Shown: positions 19,699-28,929, counted from the stretch's first letter. The stretch: DNA of 64,000 nt from an uncultured Stomatobaculum sp. (GCF_937924975.1 NZ_CALEYG010000012.1:31047-95046), one strand, 5' to 3'. Notes: generated by a model from the sequence alone, not told the origin. Made by a program: numbers and translations.

Positions 19699-20886
19699 TT
19701 ACGCCTCGCAGAGAACCGTTTCCTCTGTGCGGAGCGCTGTTTCCACCAGTTCTTCGATCCGCTCTGCGAGTTTCTCCTCCGACTTCTTGATGCGCGATAA
19801 CTCGGGATTCGTGACCGGATGTTTCGCGACAAAAATCGTACAACAGTCTTCAAACGGCAGAATCGAAGTCTCGTAACTTCCCATCTTTTCCGCGCGCTCA
19901 ATGATCTCCTGCTTGTCAAAGCCGATCAGCGGACGGAACACCGGCAGCGTGCAGACCTCATTGGTCGAGAGCAGCGACGGCACCGTCTGGCTCGCAACCT
20001 GGCCTATGCTTTCACCGGTGACGAGCGCCATGCCCTTGTTCTTCTTCGCGATGGTCTCCGCAATGCGCATCATATAGCGGCGCATGATAATCGTTAGTTC
20101 CTCGCGCGGGCACTTCTCGTAGATATAGAGCTGAATGTCTGTAAAGTTCACGATGTGCAGGCGCACTGGCCCCGCATAGCGCGCCAGAATGCGCGCGAGG
20201 TCCACGACCTTCTGCTTGGCACGCTCCGAGGTATAGGGCGGCGCGTGAAAGTACGTCGCCTCGAGCTGTACGCCGCGCTTTGCGATCATATAGCCCGCGA
20301 CCGGCGAATCGATACCGCCCGAGAGCAGAAGCATCGCGTGCCCCGCCGTGCCGACCGGCATGCCGCCGGGTCCCGGAATCGAGAGCGCATAGAGCAGTAT
20401 CCCCTCGTTCCGGATTTCGAGATTCAGTCGAATCTCGGGATTTCTGACATCGACATGCAGATTCGGGCAGGCATCCAGCAGCACCGCGCCGAGCGATGCG
20501 CTGATTTCCTCGGAAGTACCCGGGTAGTTCTTGTCAATGCGACGCGTAAAGACTTTGAAACTCTTTGCCTCGCCCGCCGTAATTTCCCGCAGAAAACGCA
20601 CCGCTTCGGCCGCAATCGCGTCCTCGCCCCGCTCCGTGAGACGGAGCACCGGGCAAATCGAAACCACGCCGAAGACCCGCTGTAGCGCCGCAATCGTATC
20701 TTCGTAGTCATAGGCGCCGTCCATGTCGACATAAATACGGCCGTGCTCCTTTACGATGTGAAAGGCAGTGCCGAGCGGCTTCAGGGCAAGGCCGAGCTGC
20801 CGCACCAGGGCGTCCTCGAACTTATAGCGGTTTTTACCCTTGACACCGATCTCGCCGTATTTGATCAAAAAAGACTTGTATTCCAT
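19699..20886 (-). CDS. thiI: tRNA 4-thiouridine synthetase ThiI
   Basis: A 395-residue enzyme that makes s4U8 in tRNA and can supply sulfur for thiazole synthesis. Domains in order: ferredoxin-like N-terminal segment (FLIKYGEIGVKGKNR near the start), THUMP domain (about 60-165), and PP-loop adenylation domain with LLSGGIDSPVAGYM near residue 185. There is no rhodanese domain, as is normal for Firmicutes ThiI. The ATG at 20886 matches the family start; an upstream TTG at 20928 would overlap the cysteine desulfurase gene. It follows that gene by 10 bases, and the desulfurase is its expected sulfur donor. Confidence 0.95.
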   Translation of the reverse strand: MEYKSFLIKYGEIGVKGKNRYKFEDALVRQLGLALKPLGTAFHIVKEHGRIYVDMDGAYDYEDTIAALQRVFGVVSICPVLRLTERGEDAIAAEAVRFLREITAGEAKSFKVFTRRIDKNYPGTSEEISASLGAVLLDACPNLHVDVRNPEIRLNLEIRNEGILLYALSIPGPGGMPVGTAGHAMLLLSGGIDSPVAGYMIAKRGVQLEATYFHAPPYTSERAKQKVVDLARILARYAGPVRLHIVNFTDIQLYIYEKCPREELTIIMRRYMMRIAETIAKKNKGMALVTGESIGQVASQTVPSLLSTNEVCTLPVFRPLIGFDKQEIIERAEKMGSYETSILPFEDCCTIFVAKHPVTNPELSRIKKSEEKLAERIEELVETALRTEETVLCEA

Positions 20887-20896
20887 CCTCTGTTCC

Positions 20897-22048
20897 TCAC
20901 CGTCTGAATTTCCGGAGTTCCGGCACAAGCCGCCGGAAGACCTCTGAAAAGCGCTCTGCCTCCGCCTCGGTATTTTCCGCGGAGAAACTCAGGCGTATCG
21001 TCGCGTCCAAAAGCTGTTTGGGAAGTCCGATGCTCCGCAGCGTCGCGGAAATACCCGGGTGATTCGAGGCACAGGCGGAGCCGCTCGACACAAAAATCCC
21101 CTCGGCCTCGAGCGCGTGCAGCAGCACCTCGGCGCGGACCCCCTCGACCGAGAGGCTTACAATCTGCGGCGCGGAGTCCATGCCCGGCGCGCTGTTTGCG
21201 CTGACGCCCGGGATTTCGCGTGCCGCCTCGAGAATCCGGTTCTTGATTGCAAGCAGGCGCTCCCGCTTTGCAAAGAAGTCCGAATAAGCCTCCCGCGCGG
21301 CCTCTCCCATCCCCGCAATGCCCGGCGCATTCAGCGTGCCGCTTCGAAGGCCGCCCTGCTGGCCGCCGCCGAAACTCACGGGTTTTAACGAGACGCGGCG
21401 ATTCTTATAGAGAAAGCCGACCCCCTTCGGTCCCGCAATCTTATGGCTACTCGCGCTCAGGAGGTCGATGCCGAGGCGCTTCGGATAAATCTCGAATTTC
21501 CCGTAGGCCTGCACGGCGTCCGTGTGAAAATAGCAGTCCGGATTCAGACGGTGCACGAGCTCCGCCGCCGCCGCAACCGGCTGAATCGTACCGATCTCAT
21601 TGTTCACATACATGAGCGAGACCAGTATCGTGTCCTTCCGGACGGCAGCTTCCAGATCCGCGAGCGAGATTTTTCCGGCTGCATCGACCGGCAATACCGT
21701 CACCGAAAAATCCTGCTCCTCGAGAAAACGCATGGCTTCGAGCACCGCCGGGTGTTCGACCGCACTCGTGATGAGATGCCGCCCGTAGCCCTTTCTGCTG
21801 CGCGCCGTCCCGAGAATCGCGAGATTGTCGGACTCCGTGCCGCCCGAAGTAAAAATAAGTTCCGCCGGTTCTGCCTTCAGGGTCTTTGCAATTTGTTCCG
21901 CGGCCGTCCGAACCGCCGCCTCCGCGCGGACGCCCGCGAGATGCAGAGAGGACGGGTTGCCGTAGTCTTTTCGCGACACCCAATCCGCAATCTCCGCCGC
22001 CGCATTCCCGAGGCGTGTCGTCGCCGCATTGTCAAAATATATTTCCAT
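20897..22048 (-). CDS. cysteine desulfurase (NifS/IscS-like)
   Basis: A 383-residue PLP enzyme that takes sulfur from cysteine and forms a persulfide. The PLP lysine is Lys203 in SASSHKIAGPKG, and the active cysteine is Cys326 in SSGSACASNHPG. Aligned next to thiI, it most likely feeds sulfur to ThiI (as NifZ does in Bacillus subtilis). The ATG at 22048 shares one base with the rsmE stop (TGATG); an upstream TTG is less likely. No scaffold gene (iscU/sufU) is nearby. Confidence 0.95.
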   Translation of the reverse strand: MEIYFDNAATTRLGNAAAEIADWVSRKDYGNPSSLHLAGVRAEAAVRTAAEQIAKTLKAEPAELIFTSGGTESDNLAILGTARSRKGYGRHLITSAVEHPAVLEAMRFLEEQDFSVTVLPVDAAGKISLADLEAAVRKDTILVSLMYVNNEIGTIQPVAAAAELVHRLNPDCYFHTDAVQAYGKFEIYPKRLGIDLLSASSHKIAGPKGVGFLYKNRRVSLKPVSFGGGQQGGLRSGTLNAPGIAGMGEAAREAYSDFFAKRERLLAIKNRILEAAREIPGVSANSAPGMDSAPQIVSLSVEGVRAEVLLHALEAEGIFVSSGSACASNHPGISATLRSIGLPKQLLDATIRLSFSAENTEAEAERFSEVFRRLVPELRKFRR

Positions 22049-22794
22049 CAATCTTCCTCTGTCTCCGCCATCAGAAGGGAGAGAACCACAAGGCCGGCCG
22101 TCTCCGTCCGGAGTATGCGTTTTCCGAGCGTAACGGCCGTGAAGCCGCGCTCCTCGGCCGCCGCCACCTCAGTCTCCTCAAAGCCCCCTTCCGGGCCTAT
22201 CATCACGGCAATGCGCTGTCCGGGCTTTGCCGAGCGGATCAGCGCTCTGGTCTCTGCAATACCCTCCGCCCGCTCATAGGGGAGAAGGCGAAGTTCGGTC
22301 CCCTCTTCTTCTGCCTGTGCGAGCGCATCCGCAAAGCGGAGCGGCAAAGTAACTTCCGGAATGAGGCTCCGCCCCGCCTGTTTGGCCGCTGCCTCCGCGA
22401 TGGCCTGCCAGCGCTTCTGCTTGGCTGCCGCCTTCTTCTCATCGAGACGCACGACCGAGCGGTGCATTGCGACCGGAACCACGCGCGCTGCGCCGAGCTC
22501 CACCGCCTTTTGCACAATGAACTCCATCTTTTCGCCCTTCGGGAGTCCCTGGTAGAGCGTAATCGATACCGGGAGTTCCCTCGTCTCCTGCCTGCCCTCC
22601 AGAATGCGGAGTTGTACAGCCTCCGTCCCGATCTCCGCAATTTCGCAGAGATAGTCCCAGTCGCCGCCCGCATTGACCATGATCTTTTCGCCAGGCTTCA
22701 TCCGGAGCACCGCGCCGATATGCCGCACATCACTGCCGAGAATCACCGCGCTGTCCTCCGAAAGCTGTTCGGGTGCGATAAAAAAGTGATACAT
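22048..22794 (-). CDS. rsmE: 16S rRNA m3U1498 methyltransferase
   Basis: A 248-residue SPOUT-class methyltransferase acting on U1498 in the 30S decoding region. It has the N-terminal PUA-like domain (about 1-70, including a LGSDVRHIGAVLRMKPG block) and the knotted SAM domain with IGPEGGFEETEV near residue 198 and LGKRILRTETA near 225. It begins one base after the prmA stop, which is typical of the prmA-rsmE pair. Confidence 0.96.
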   Translation of the reverse strand: MYHFFIAPEQLSEDSAVILGSDVRHIGAVLRMKPGEKIMVNAGGDWDYLCEIAEIGTEAVQLRILEGRQETRELPVSITLYQGLPKGEKMEFIVQKAVELGAARVVPVAMHRSVVRLDEKKAAAKQKRWQAIAEAAAKQAGRSLIPEVTLPLRFADALAQAEEEGTELRLLPYERAEGIAETRALIRSAKPGQRIAVMIGPEGGFEETEVAAAEERGFTAVTLGKRILRTETAGLVVLSLLMAETEED

Positions 22795-22795
22795 C

Positions 22796-23776
22796 TCAGG
22801 CCTTTCTCCGCGCGACGACGCTCGACCACTCGCCCTGGCGGTTTACTTCGAGCACCTCAAAGTGCGGATTCACCGCAATCGCCGCGCGCACTTCCTCTTC
22901 CTTTTCGTCGATGATGCCGGAGGTGATGAAGATACCGCCGATTTTTAAGTGCCGCCAGACTTCTTTCTCGAGCAGCAGAATCACGGGTGCGAGTATATTC
23001 GCGAGCGCGATGTCGTAGCACGCCTCGCCGGCCGCCGCCTGTACGGCAGGGTCATCGATCAGGTTGCCGCAGACGACCGTGAAGTCTTCGGGATTCAGGT
23101 CATTGCTCGAAAGGTTCTCCGCAACGGCTTCAAGCGCGTTGTCGTCGAGATCGGTCGCAAAAATCCGGGCAGCCCCGAGCTTCTTTGCCGCGATGCCGAG
23201 AATGCCGCTGCCCGTGCCGACATCCAGAACGCGGATATCATTGACGCCCGCCGCCTGCATGAGCTTCATGTAGCGGTTTAAGGCGCGGATGCAGAGCTGC
23301 GTGGTCTCATGCGCGCCAGTGCCGAACGCCGTGCCCGGGTCAATCTGGATGCAGGTGAGTCCCGCGCTCTCCGCCGGCACCTGCTCCCAGGTCGGCTTAA
23401 TCAGAATGTCATCGACCACAAAGGGGTGAAAGAAGGTCTTCCAGTTGTTAATCCAGTCCTTGTCCTCGGTGAGACTCTCCGCAATCCGCGCTTCGCCGAG
23501 ATCGGTGAACTGCGACAGTTCCTCGAGTCCCTCGCGGACACGGCAGAGCATCGCCTCTTCACCGCTGCCCGGCTCCAGATAAAAGCTCACGCGCGCTGTC
23601 CCGTCGTCCGGCGGCAGTTCCGGCAGAATGTCGATGAACATGCCCTTGGTGTCCCGCTCCGAGAGCGGCGCATTATCCTCAATCTCGATGCCCTCAATGC
23701 CGAGTTCCGCGAGCGTCGCGCTCACCAGATCCACTGCCTCTTCTGTGGTATACAGCGTATACTTTTTCCATCGCAT
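22796..23776 (-). CDS. prmA: ribosomal protein L11 methyltransferase
   Basis: A 326-residue SAM methyltransferase that trimethylates ribosomal protein L11. The N-terminal substrate-binding domain (about 1-130) precedes a class I Rossmann domain with PGTAFGTGAHETTQLC near residue 148 and VLDVGTGSGILGIAA near residue 185; LANILAPVI supplies the catalytic-type motif. It is the first gene of the prmA-rsmE-desulfurase-thiI operon and has a good promoter upstream. Confidence 0.96.
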   Translation of the reverse strand: MRWKKYTLYTTEEAVDLVSATLAELGIEGIEIEDNAPLSERDTKGMFIDILPELPPDDGTARVSFYLEPGSGEEAMLCRVREGLEELSQFTDLGEARIAESLTEDKDWINNWKTFFHPFVVDDILIKPTWEQVPAESAGLTCIQIDPGTAFGTGAHETTQLCIRALNRYMKLMQAAGVNDIRVLDVGTGSGILGIAAKKLGAARIFATDLDDNALEAVAENLSSNDLNPEDFTVVCGNLIDDPAVQAAAGEACYDIALANILAPVILLLEKEVWRHLKIGGIFITSGIIDEKEEEVRAAIAVNPHFEVLEVNRQGEWSSVVARRKA

Positions 23777-23809
23777 GGGCGTTTTCCCTCCTGGCTCTGA
23801 TATCGTTTA

Positions 23810-23838
23810 ATCATAGCACAGCGCACTATGTTTGTAAA
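23810..23838 (-). promoter_or_regulatory. promoter of the prmA-rsmE-desulfurase-thiI operon
   Basis: The minus strand has TTTACA (23833-23838), 17 bases, then TATGAT (23810-23815) with an upstream TG three bases away (extended -10). Confidence 0.75.
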
Positions 23839-23856
23839 AGCGGGCTTCCGCAAAGC

Positions 23857-23906
23857 AAAAAAGGGCGGCTGCCCCGCGGCATCCCGCCGCCGGAACAGTC
23901 ACCCTT
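23857..23906 (-). terminator. terminator of the heat-shock operon
   Basis: On the minus strand a long GC-rich hairpin (AAGGG...CCCTT with inner GGCGGC/GCCGCC pairing) ends in TTTTTT, 15-60 bases after the dnaJ stop. Confidence 0.75.
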
Positions 23907-23920
23907 CCGGTCACTCGTCG

Positions 23921-25066
23921 TTAGGAGAACAAGCCCTTCTTTTTGCCGTCGCCCCGCATTGCCTCGTCGAAGTTCTTTAAGGCCTCGCGCTGCTTTGCAT
24001 TCAGCTTGGTCGGCACCTCGACGACGAGCGTCACATAGTGGTCGCCCCTCACCTTCGGATTCCGGAGTGAGGGCACTCCCTTGCCGCTCAGGCGCACGCG
24101 CGTGTCGGTCTGCGTTCCCGCCTTGACCGTGTACTCGACTTCGCCGTCCACAGTCTTAATCCGGATCGGGCCGCCGAGCGCCGCCGTCGCGAACGAAATC
24201 GGCACCGTCGAGAAAATATTCGTGTCCTGGCGCTTAAAGATCGGGTGCGGACTCACAATGCACTCGACCAGAAGATCGCCGCGCTCGCCGCCGTTCACGC
24301 CCGGCTCGCCGCCGTGCGGCATTCTGACCGAGAGACCGTTGTCGATGCCGGCCGGAATGCTGACCTCAAAACTCTTCCGGATGCGCTTATAGCCCGTGCC
24401 GTTGCAGGACGTGCACTTCTCCTTTACCACCTTGCCGCTGCCGTGGCAGGTCGGACAGGTCTGCACATTCTGCATCGTGCCGAACATGGTCTGGCTCATC
24501 TTGACAATCTTGCCCTGCCCCTTACAGGTCGGACAGGTCTCGGGCGAGGTGCCCGGCTTTGCGCCGCTGCCCTTACAGGTCTCGCACTCTTCCTTGTAGT
24601 CGATTGTGATTTTCTTCTTACAGCCGAAGATTGCCTCTTCGAAGGTAAGCCGTACGGTCGCGCGAACATTTGCCCCGCGCATCGGCGCATTGGCCGCCTG
24701 GCGCTGCGCGCCTCTGCCGCCGCCGAAAAAGCTGCCGAAAATATCGCCGCCGAACATGTCGCCGAAGATATCGCCGAAGTCGGCCGCATTGCCTTCGTAG
24801 AAACCGCCGCCGCTGCCGCCGCCGCCCATGCGCGGGTCAAAGGCAGCGTGTCCGAACTGATCGTACTGTGCCCGCTTCTTAGGATCGCTCAGAACGGAAT
24901 AAGCTTCGTTGATTTCCTTAAAAGCCGCCTCCGCCTGCTTGTCGCCGGGATTCGCATCCGGATGATACTTCTTCGCGAGCATCCGATATGCCTTTTTCAG
25001 CGCCGCATCGTCCGCGTCCTTCGAAACCCCAAGCACCTCATAATAATCGCGCTTCTGTTCTGCCAT
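23921..25066 (-). CDS. dnaJ: chaperone DnaJ (Hsp40)
   Basis: A 381-residue co-chaperone that stimulates DnaK ATPase and binds unfolded proteins. The J domain (6-70) has HPD in KYHPDANPG. A Gly/Phe-rich linker (about 80-130) carries repeated FGDxFG motifs. The zinc-finger domain has four CxxCxGxG repeats (CETCKGSG, CPTCKGQG, CPTCHGSG, CTSCNGTG; about 150-215). The C-terminal substrate-binding domains follow. It is the last gene of hrcA-grpE-dnaK-dnaJ. Confidence 0.98.
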   Translation of the reverse strand: MAEQKRDYYEVLGVSKDADDAALKKAYRMLAKKYHPDANPGDKQAEAAFKEINEAYSVLSDPKKRAQYDQFGHAAFDPRMGGGGSGGGFYEGNAADFGDIFGDMFGGDIFGSFFGGGRGAQRQAANAPMRGANVRATVRLTFEEAIFGCKKKITIDYKEECETCKGSGAKPGTSPETCPTCKGQGKIVKMSQTMFGTMQNVQTCPTCHGSGKVVKEKCTSCNGTGYKRIRKSFEVSIPAGIDNGLSVRMPHGGEPGVNGGERGDLLVECIVSPHPIFKRQDTNIFSTVPISFATAALGGPIRIKTVDGEVEYTVKAGTQTDTRVRLSGKGVPSLRNPKVRGDHYVTLVVEVPTKLNAKQREALKNFDEAMRGDGKKKGLFS

Positions 25067-25080
25067 CCTGATCCTTTCTC

Positions 25081-25122
25081 AAACGGACACGCGAGAGCCC
25101 TGCTCCCGCGTGCCATCCGTTT
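25081..25122 (-). other. strong hairpin between dnaK and dnaJ
   Basis: A near-perfect interrupted inverted repeat (25081-25097 with 25103-25122) fills most of the 59-base gap. No U tract follows it, so it is more likely an mRNA stability or processing element than a terminator. Confidence 0.65.
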
Positions 25123-25125
25123 TCT

Positions 25126-26976
25126 TTAGACTTCCTTGAAATCGCCGTCCACAACACCGTCATCCGGCTTGGAGCCGCCGTTGTCCGCGGCACCCTGGCC
25201 CGCCTGGCTCTGCTGTGCGTTCTCATAGACCTTCTGGAAGAGCTGCTGCGCGCTTGCCATCAGCTTCTCCTTGTTTGCCTTGATGTCTGCGACCTGCTCA
25301 TCCGTCATCGCCTCCGCCGGTGCGCGGTTCACAGCCTCCTTGAGTGCGCTGAGGTCTGCCTCAACCGCCGCCTTGTCGCTGTCGCTGAGCTTCTCACCGA
25401 CCTCCTGGATTGCCTTCTCGGTCTGGAAGATCAGAGAGTCGGCGTCATTTCTCTCGTCAATTGCCTCTTTCTTCTTCTTGTCCTGTGCCTCGAACTCGGA
25501 AGCTTCCCGGACTGCCTTGTCAATGTCCTCCTGAGACATGTTGGAACCGGAAGTAATCGTGATGTGCTGCTCCTTGCCGGTGCCGAGATCCTTTGCGGAG
25601 ACATTCACGATACCGTTTGCATCGATGTCGAAGGTGACCTCAATCTGCGGGACACCTCTCTTTGCCGGCAGGATGCCGTCCAGACGGAACTGGCCGAGGC
25701 TCTTGTTGTCGCGTGCAAACTCACGCTCACCCTGTACCACATGGATGTCGACAGCCGACTGGTTGTCCTCTGCGGTCGAGAAGACCTGGCTCTTCTTGGT
25801 CGGGATGGTCGTGTTTCTCTCAATCAGCTTGGTCGCAATGCCGCCCATGGTCTCAATCGAGAGGGAGAGCGGGGTGACATCGAGCAGCAGCACATCGCTT
25901 GCGCTCGAATCGCCCGCGAGCTTGCCGCCCTGCACCGCTGCGCCGATGGCAACGCACTCATCCGGATTCAGGGTCTTCGAGGGCTCCATGCCGGTGAGCT
26001 GCTTTACCTTCTCCTGCGCGTTCAGCATACGCGTGGAACCGCCTACCAGAAGAACCTTGCCGAGGTCTGCGTTCGTGATGCCGGCATCGCGCATTGCATT
26101 CTGCACCGGAATGACGGTGCGCTCAATGAGATCTGCCGTGAGCTCGTCAAACTTTGCGCGGGTCAGGGTCATTGCAAGGTGCTGCGGGCCCTCTGCGGTC
26201 GCCGTGATGAACGGAAGGTTAATCTCCGTCGTCGTCGCGGTCGAGAGCTCCTTCTTTGCCTTCTCCGCCGCTTCTTTCAGTCTCTGCAGCGCCATCTTGT
26301 CCTTGCCGAGATCCACGCCGACCTGCTTCTTGAACTCGGCAATCATCCACTCGGTAATCTTGTTGTCGAAGTCGTCGCCGCCGAGGTGCGTGTCGCCGTT
26401 GGTCGCGAGCACTTCGATGACGCCCTCGCCGATGTCGATGATCGAGACATCGAAGGTACCGCCGCCGAGGTCGTAGACCATAATCTTCTGCTCTTTGTCA
26501 TTGTCGAGGCCGTAAGCGAGCGCCGCCGCCGTCGGCTCGTTGATGATACGCTTGACTTCAAGGCCCGCAATCTTGCCTGCGTCCTTGGTTGCCTGACGCT
26601 GCGCGTCGTTAAAGTACGCCGGAACCGTGATGACCGCCTCGCTGACCTTCTCACCGAGGTAGCTCTCCGCATCCGCCTTCAGCTTCTGCAGAATCATCGC
26701 CGAAATCTCCTGCGGCGTGTAGCTCTTGCCGTCGATGGTCACCTTGTAGTCCGTGCCCATGTGGCGCTTAATCGAAGCAATCGTGCGGTCCGCGTTCGTG
26801 ACTGCCTGGCGCTTTGCCGGCTCGCCGACCAGACGCTCGCCGGTCTTTGTGAATGCGACCACGGACGGTGTGGTTCTGGCTCCCTCGCTGTTCGGGATCA
26901 CGACCGGCTTACCGCCCTCCATGACTGCCACACAGCTGTTGGTTGTACCAAGGTCAATACCGATAATCTTACTCAT
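25126..26976 (-). CDS. dnaK: chaperone DnaK (Hsp70)
   Basis: A 616-residue ATP-driven chaperone. The N-terminal actin-like ATPase shows IGIDLGTTNSCVAVMEGG (4-21), YDLGGGTFDVSI near 168-179 and LLVGGSTRM near 310. The substrate-binding domain starts near DVTPLSLSIETMGG (about 365) and the C-terminal lid ends with a Gly/Asp-rich tail. Length and the missing loop in the ATPase domain are as in Gram-positive DnaK. Confidence 0.99.
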   Translation of the reverse strand: MSKIIGIDLGTTNSCVAVMEGGKPVVIPNSEGARTTPSVVAFTKTGERLVGEPAKRQAVTNADRTIASIKRHMGTDYKVTIDGKSYTPQEISAMILQKLKADAESYLGEKVSEAVITVPAYFNDAQRQATKDAGKIAGLEVKRIINEPTAAALAYGLDNDKEQKIMVYDLGGGTFDVSIIDIGEGVIEVLATNGDTHLGGDDFDNKITEWMIAEFKKQVGVDLGKDKMALQRLKEAAEKAKKELSTATTTEINLPFITATAEGPQHLAMTLTRAKFDELTADLIERTVIPVQNAMRDAGITNADLGKVLLVGGSTRMLNAQEKVKQLTGMEPSKTLNPDECVAIGAAVQGGKLAGDSSASDVLLLDVTPLSLSIETMGGIATKLIERNTTIPTKKSQVFSTAEDNQSAVDIHVVQGEREFARDNKSLGQFRLDGILPAKRGVPQIEVTFDIDANGIVNVSAKDLGTGKEQHITITSGSNMSQEDIDKAVREASEFEAQDKKKKEAIDERNDADSLIFQTEKAIQEVGEKLSDSDKAAVEADLSALKEAVNRAPAEAMTDEQVADIKANKEKLMASAQQLFQKVYENAQQSQAGQGAADNGGSKPDDGVVDGDFKEV

Positions 26977-27034
26977 TGTTTCTCCTCCTAAAATCAGCTC
27001 GTATATAAAAATCAGTTTCCTGTTGTATTCCGAT

Positions 27035-27658
27035 TTAGTTTGCGACCTTCACCATGCTGTGGCGAAGTACGCTGTCCTTGTAGAGATACCCTTTCTGTAA
27101 CTCCTCCGAGACGACATTCTCGCCGAGCGCCTCATTGTCCTCGTGCATCACCGCATTGTGATACGCCGGGTCAAAGGGCTTACCCTTCGCGTCAATCGCC
27201 TCGACGCCCGCCTCCTTCAGATTCTTCAAGAGCTGGCGGTATATCATGTCCATGCCCTCGGCATAGGCCTTGATGCTGCTGTCCTCACTCTCCGGAACCT
27301 GCGCGACGCTGCGCTCAAAATTGTCGATGACCGGCAAAAACTTCTCGAGCACCGACTTGGCACCGAGATCAAACATCTGTGCCTTTTCGCGCTCGCTCCG
27401 CTTGCGGAAATTTTCAAACTCCGCGAGCGTCCGCTTCAGACGGTCGTTCAGAGCTTCGATTTCTGCCTGTGCTGCGCTGCGCTGCCCGTCTTCGGCAGCC
27501 TCTTGGCCGGAAGCGGTCGCAGCGGTCTCTGCCGTTTCTTTTGCCTTGTCTTCCGCTTCGAATTCCGCCGCAGCAGCGGCAGCTCCCATCGCAGCGCGCT
27601 CCTCGGCGCTCTGCCGCTCCTCTCTCTCCCGCTCGTGTCTGTGCTTATCCTTAGCCAT
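27035..27658 (-). CDS. grpE: nucleotide exchange factor GrpE
   Basis: A 207-residue exchange factor for DnaK. The first 65 residues are Ala, Glu and Arg rich and probably disordered; a long coiled coil (about 70-120, with FENFRKRSEREKAQ) and the beta-wing domain (GKPFDPAYHNAVMHE) follow. The ATG at 27658 has GGAGGAG five bases upstream and overlaps the last eight bases of hrcA, so the two are translationally coupled. Confidence 0.96.
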   Translation of the reverse strand: MAKDKHRHEREREERQSAEERAAMGAAAAAAEFEAEDKAKETAETAATASGQEAAEDGQRSAAQAEIEALNDRLKRTLAEFENFRKRSEREKAQMFDLGAKSVLEKFLPVIDNFERSVAQVPESEDSSIKAYAEGMDMIYRQLLKNLKEAGVEAIDAKGKPFDPAYHNAVMHEDNEALGENVVSEELQKGYLYKDSVLRHSMVKVAN

Positions 27659-28691
27659 CGTCTCCTCCGAAATTCTCATCCATTTCACGCATCAGACTGT
27701 GCAACATCCTCAGCACCTTCTCATAATCCATGCGCTTGGGTCCCACGATACCGATGGTACCGCAAAGGCCGCCGCCCAGATCATAACGGGCTGTGACTAT
27801 GCTGCAATCATTCATCTCAGGCACCGGAGATTCCTCTCCGATAAACACCTGAATGTTATCTTTCTCCTCTCCCGTCTGCGCCGCCGCATCCGCCACAATG
27901 CGCTTCAAGCGGTTCTTCTCCTCAAAGGTCCGGATGATGCGTTTTGCGCCGCCGCCGTCGGTGAGCTCCGGATACCGGAACACATTGGTCGCGCCGCTGG
28001 TATAAATCTGCAACTCTTCTTCCTCCGAGAGCATGCGCCGGAGTTCATCGAGAAGATAGGCGACGAACTCTTTGTTGTCCCCTGCCTCCGCGAGCAGCTT
28101 CTGCATAACGCCTTCCTCCGCCTCCTGAATGCTGACGCCGTTTAAGCGCGTATTCAGCAGAATATTGAGTTGCAGGAGCTCCGCATCACCGATCGGCTGC
28201 CGCAAGGTCAAAATGCGGTTGCTGATCAGATTGCCCTCGAGTACCAGAACAACCAAAAGGCGGTTCTCATCCATTCTGGAGAGTTGCAACAGCTTGATGC
28301 GCGCCCGGCTCGTGTCGGGACCGCTGATGACCGCTGCGTAATTGGTATGGTCCGCGGCAATGCGTGCCATTCTGCGGAGCACCAGCTCGAGGCGATCTAC
28401 CCGCGCAACAAACCGGCGCTTCATGGCTTCGACCTCATTCTCGGTTTCCCGCAGAATCTCATTGACATAGAAGCGATACCCCTGATCGGAGGGAATACGC
28501 CCCGCCGAAGTGTGCGGCTGCAGAAGATAACCCATCTCCTCCAGATCGTACATCTCATTGCGTATGGTCGCACTGCTCAGCGCGCAGCCGGGAAGTTTTG
28601 AAATCGTACGGGAGCCGACCGGCTCGCCGGTCTCCATGTAGTTTTTGATCACTGCATTCAGTATCATGACTTTTCTGTCATCCAGCTCCAT
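27651..28691 (-). CDS. hrcA: heat-inducible transcription repressor HrcA
   Basis: A 346-residue repressor that binds CIRCE and represses its own operon. The N-terminal winged helix covers about residues 1-75 (GEPVGSRTI and LSSATIRNEMYDLEEMGYL); the GAF-like domain follows, with VVLVLEGNLISNRIL near 150. The ATG at 28691 is selected because GGAGG lies eight bases upstream; the frame is open further back, but only into the CIRCE element. It heads the operon it controls. Confidence 0.97.
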   Translation of the reverse strand: MELDDRKVMILNAVIKNYMETGEPVGSRTISKLPGCALSSATIRNEMYDLEEMGYLLQPHTSAGRIPSDQGYRFYVNEILRETENEVEAMKRRFVARVDRLELVLRRMARIAADHTNYAAVISGPDTSRARIKLLQLSRMDENRLLVVLVLEGNLISNRILTLRQPIGDAELLQLNILLNTRLNGVSIQEAEEGVMQKLLAEAGDNKEFVAYLLDELRRMLSEEEELQIYTSGATNVFRYPELTDGGGAKRIIRTFEEKNRLKRIVADAAAQTGEEKDNIQVFIGEESPVPEMNDCSIVTARYDLGGGLCGTIGIVGPKRMDYEKVLRMLHSLMREMDENFGGDDG

Positions 28692-28710
28692 GATTTCCTC
28701 CTTCCCGTTG

Positions 28711-28737
28711 TTAGCACTCATTTGATTAGAGTGCTAA
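28711..28737. promoter_or_regulatory. CIRCE operator (HrcA binding site)
   Basis: A perfect inverted repeat TTAGCACTC-N9-GAGTGCTAA lies between the hrcA promoter and the hrcA start, the consensus CIRCE element. Confidence 0.98.
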
Positions 28738-28751
28738 CACCTGCTGTCGTT

Positions 28752-28780
28752 ACTATAGCTGTTTTGCAAGTCCCTGTCAA
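28752..28780 (-). promoter_or_regulatory. promoter of the hrcA-grpE-dnaK-dnaJ operon
   Basis: The minus strand carries TTGACA (28775-28780), a 17-base spacer and TATAGT (28752-28757). CIRCE follows 14 bases downstream, placing it over the start of the transcript. Confidence 0.9.
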
Positions 28781-28929
28781 GCGGGATTCAAAATTTTTTT
28801 AGAGAAATTCTCTGCCGCTCTTTCCGCTCGCTTTCCTCTGCCGCACCGGCCGCGCCGCGCGCTTCCGGCGCCGCAAGGCTCTCTGCCCCCCCCCCCCTTT
28901 GTCCTATGCGTTTCCCGCACACGATTTTC
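28781..28929. repeat. non-coding stretch with a 12-C homopolymer
   Basis: This gap lies between divergent hrcA and the first 3D-domain gene and holds no gene I can support. It has a run of 12 C residues at 28886-28897 in a C-rich context, which would be prone to slippage, and a short AGAGAA/TTCTCT palindrome near 28801-28813. Confidence 0.7.

Noticed and set aside
25564..26991. Long plus-strand frames opposite dnaK (475 residues) and dnaJ (294 residues)
   Set aside because: They are shadows of strongly conserved genes on the other strand and contain no family motif.
28711..28780. Second, separate promoter or a riboswitch before hrcA
   Set aside because: The region is fully explained by the sigma-A type promoter and the CIRCE operator.
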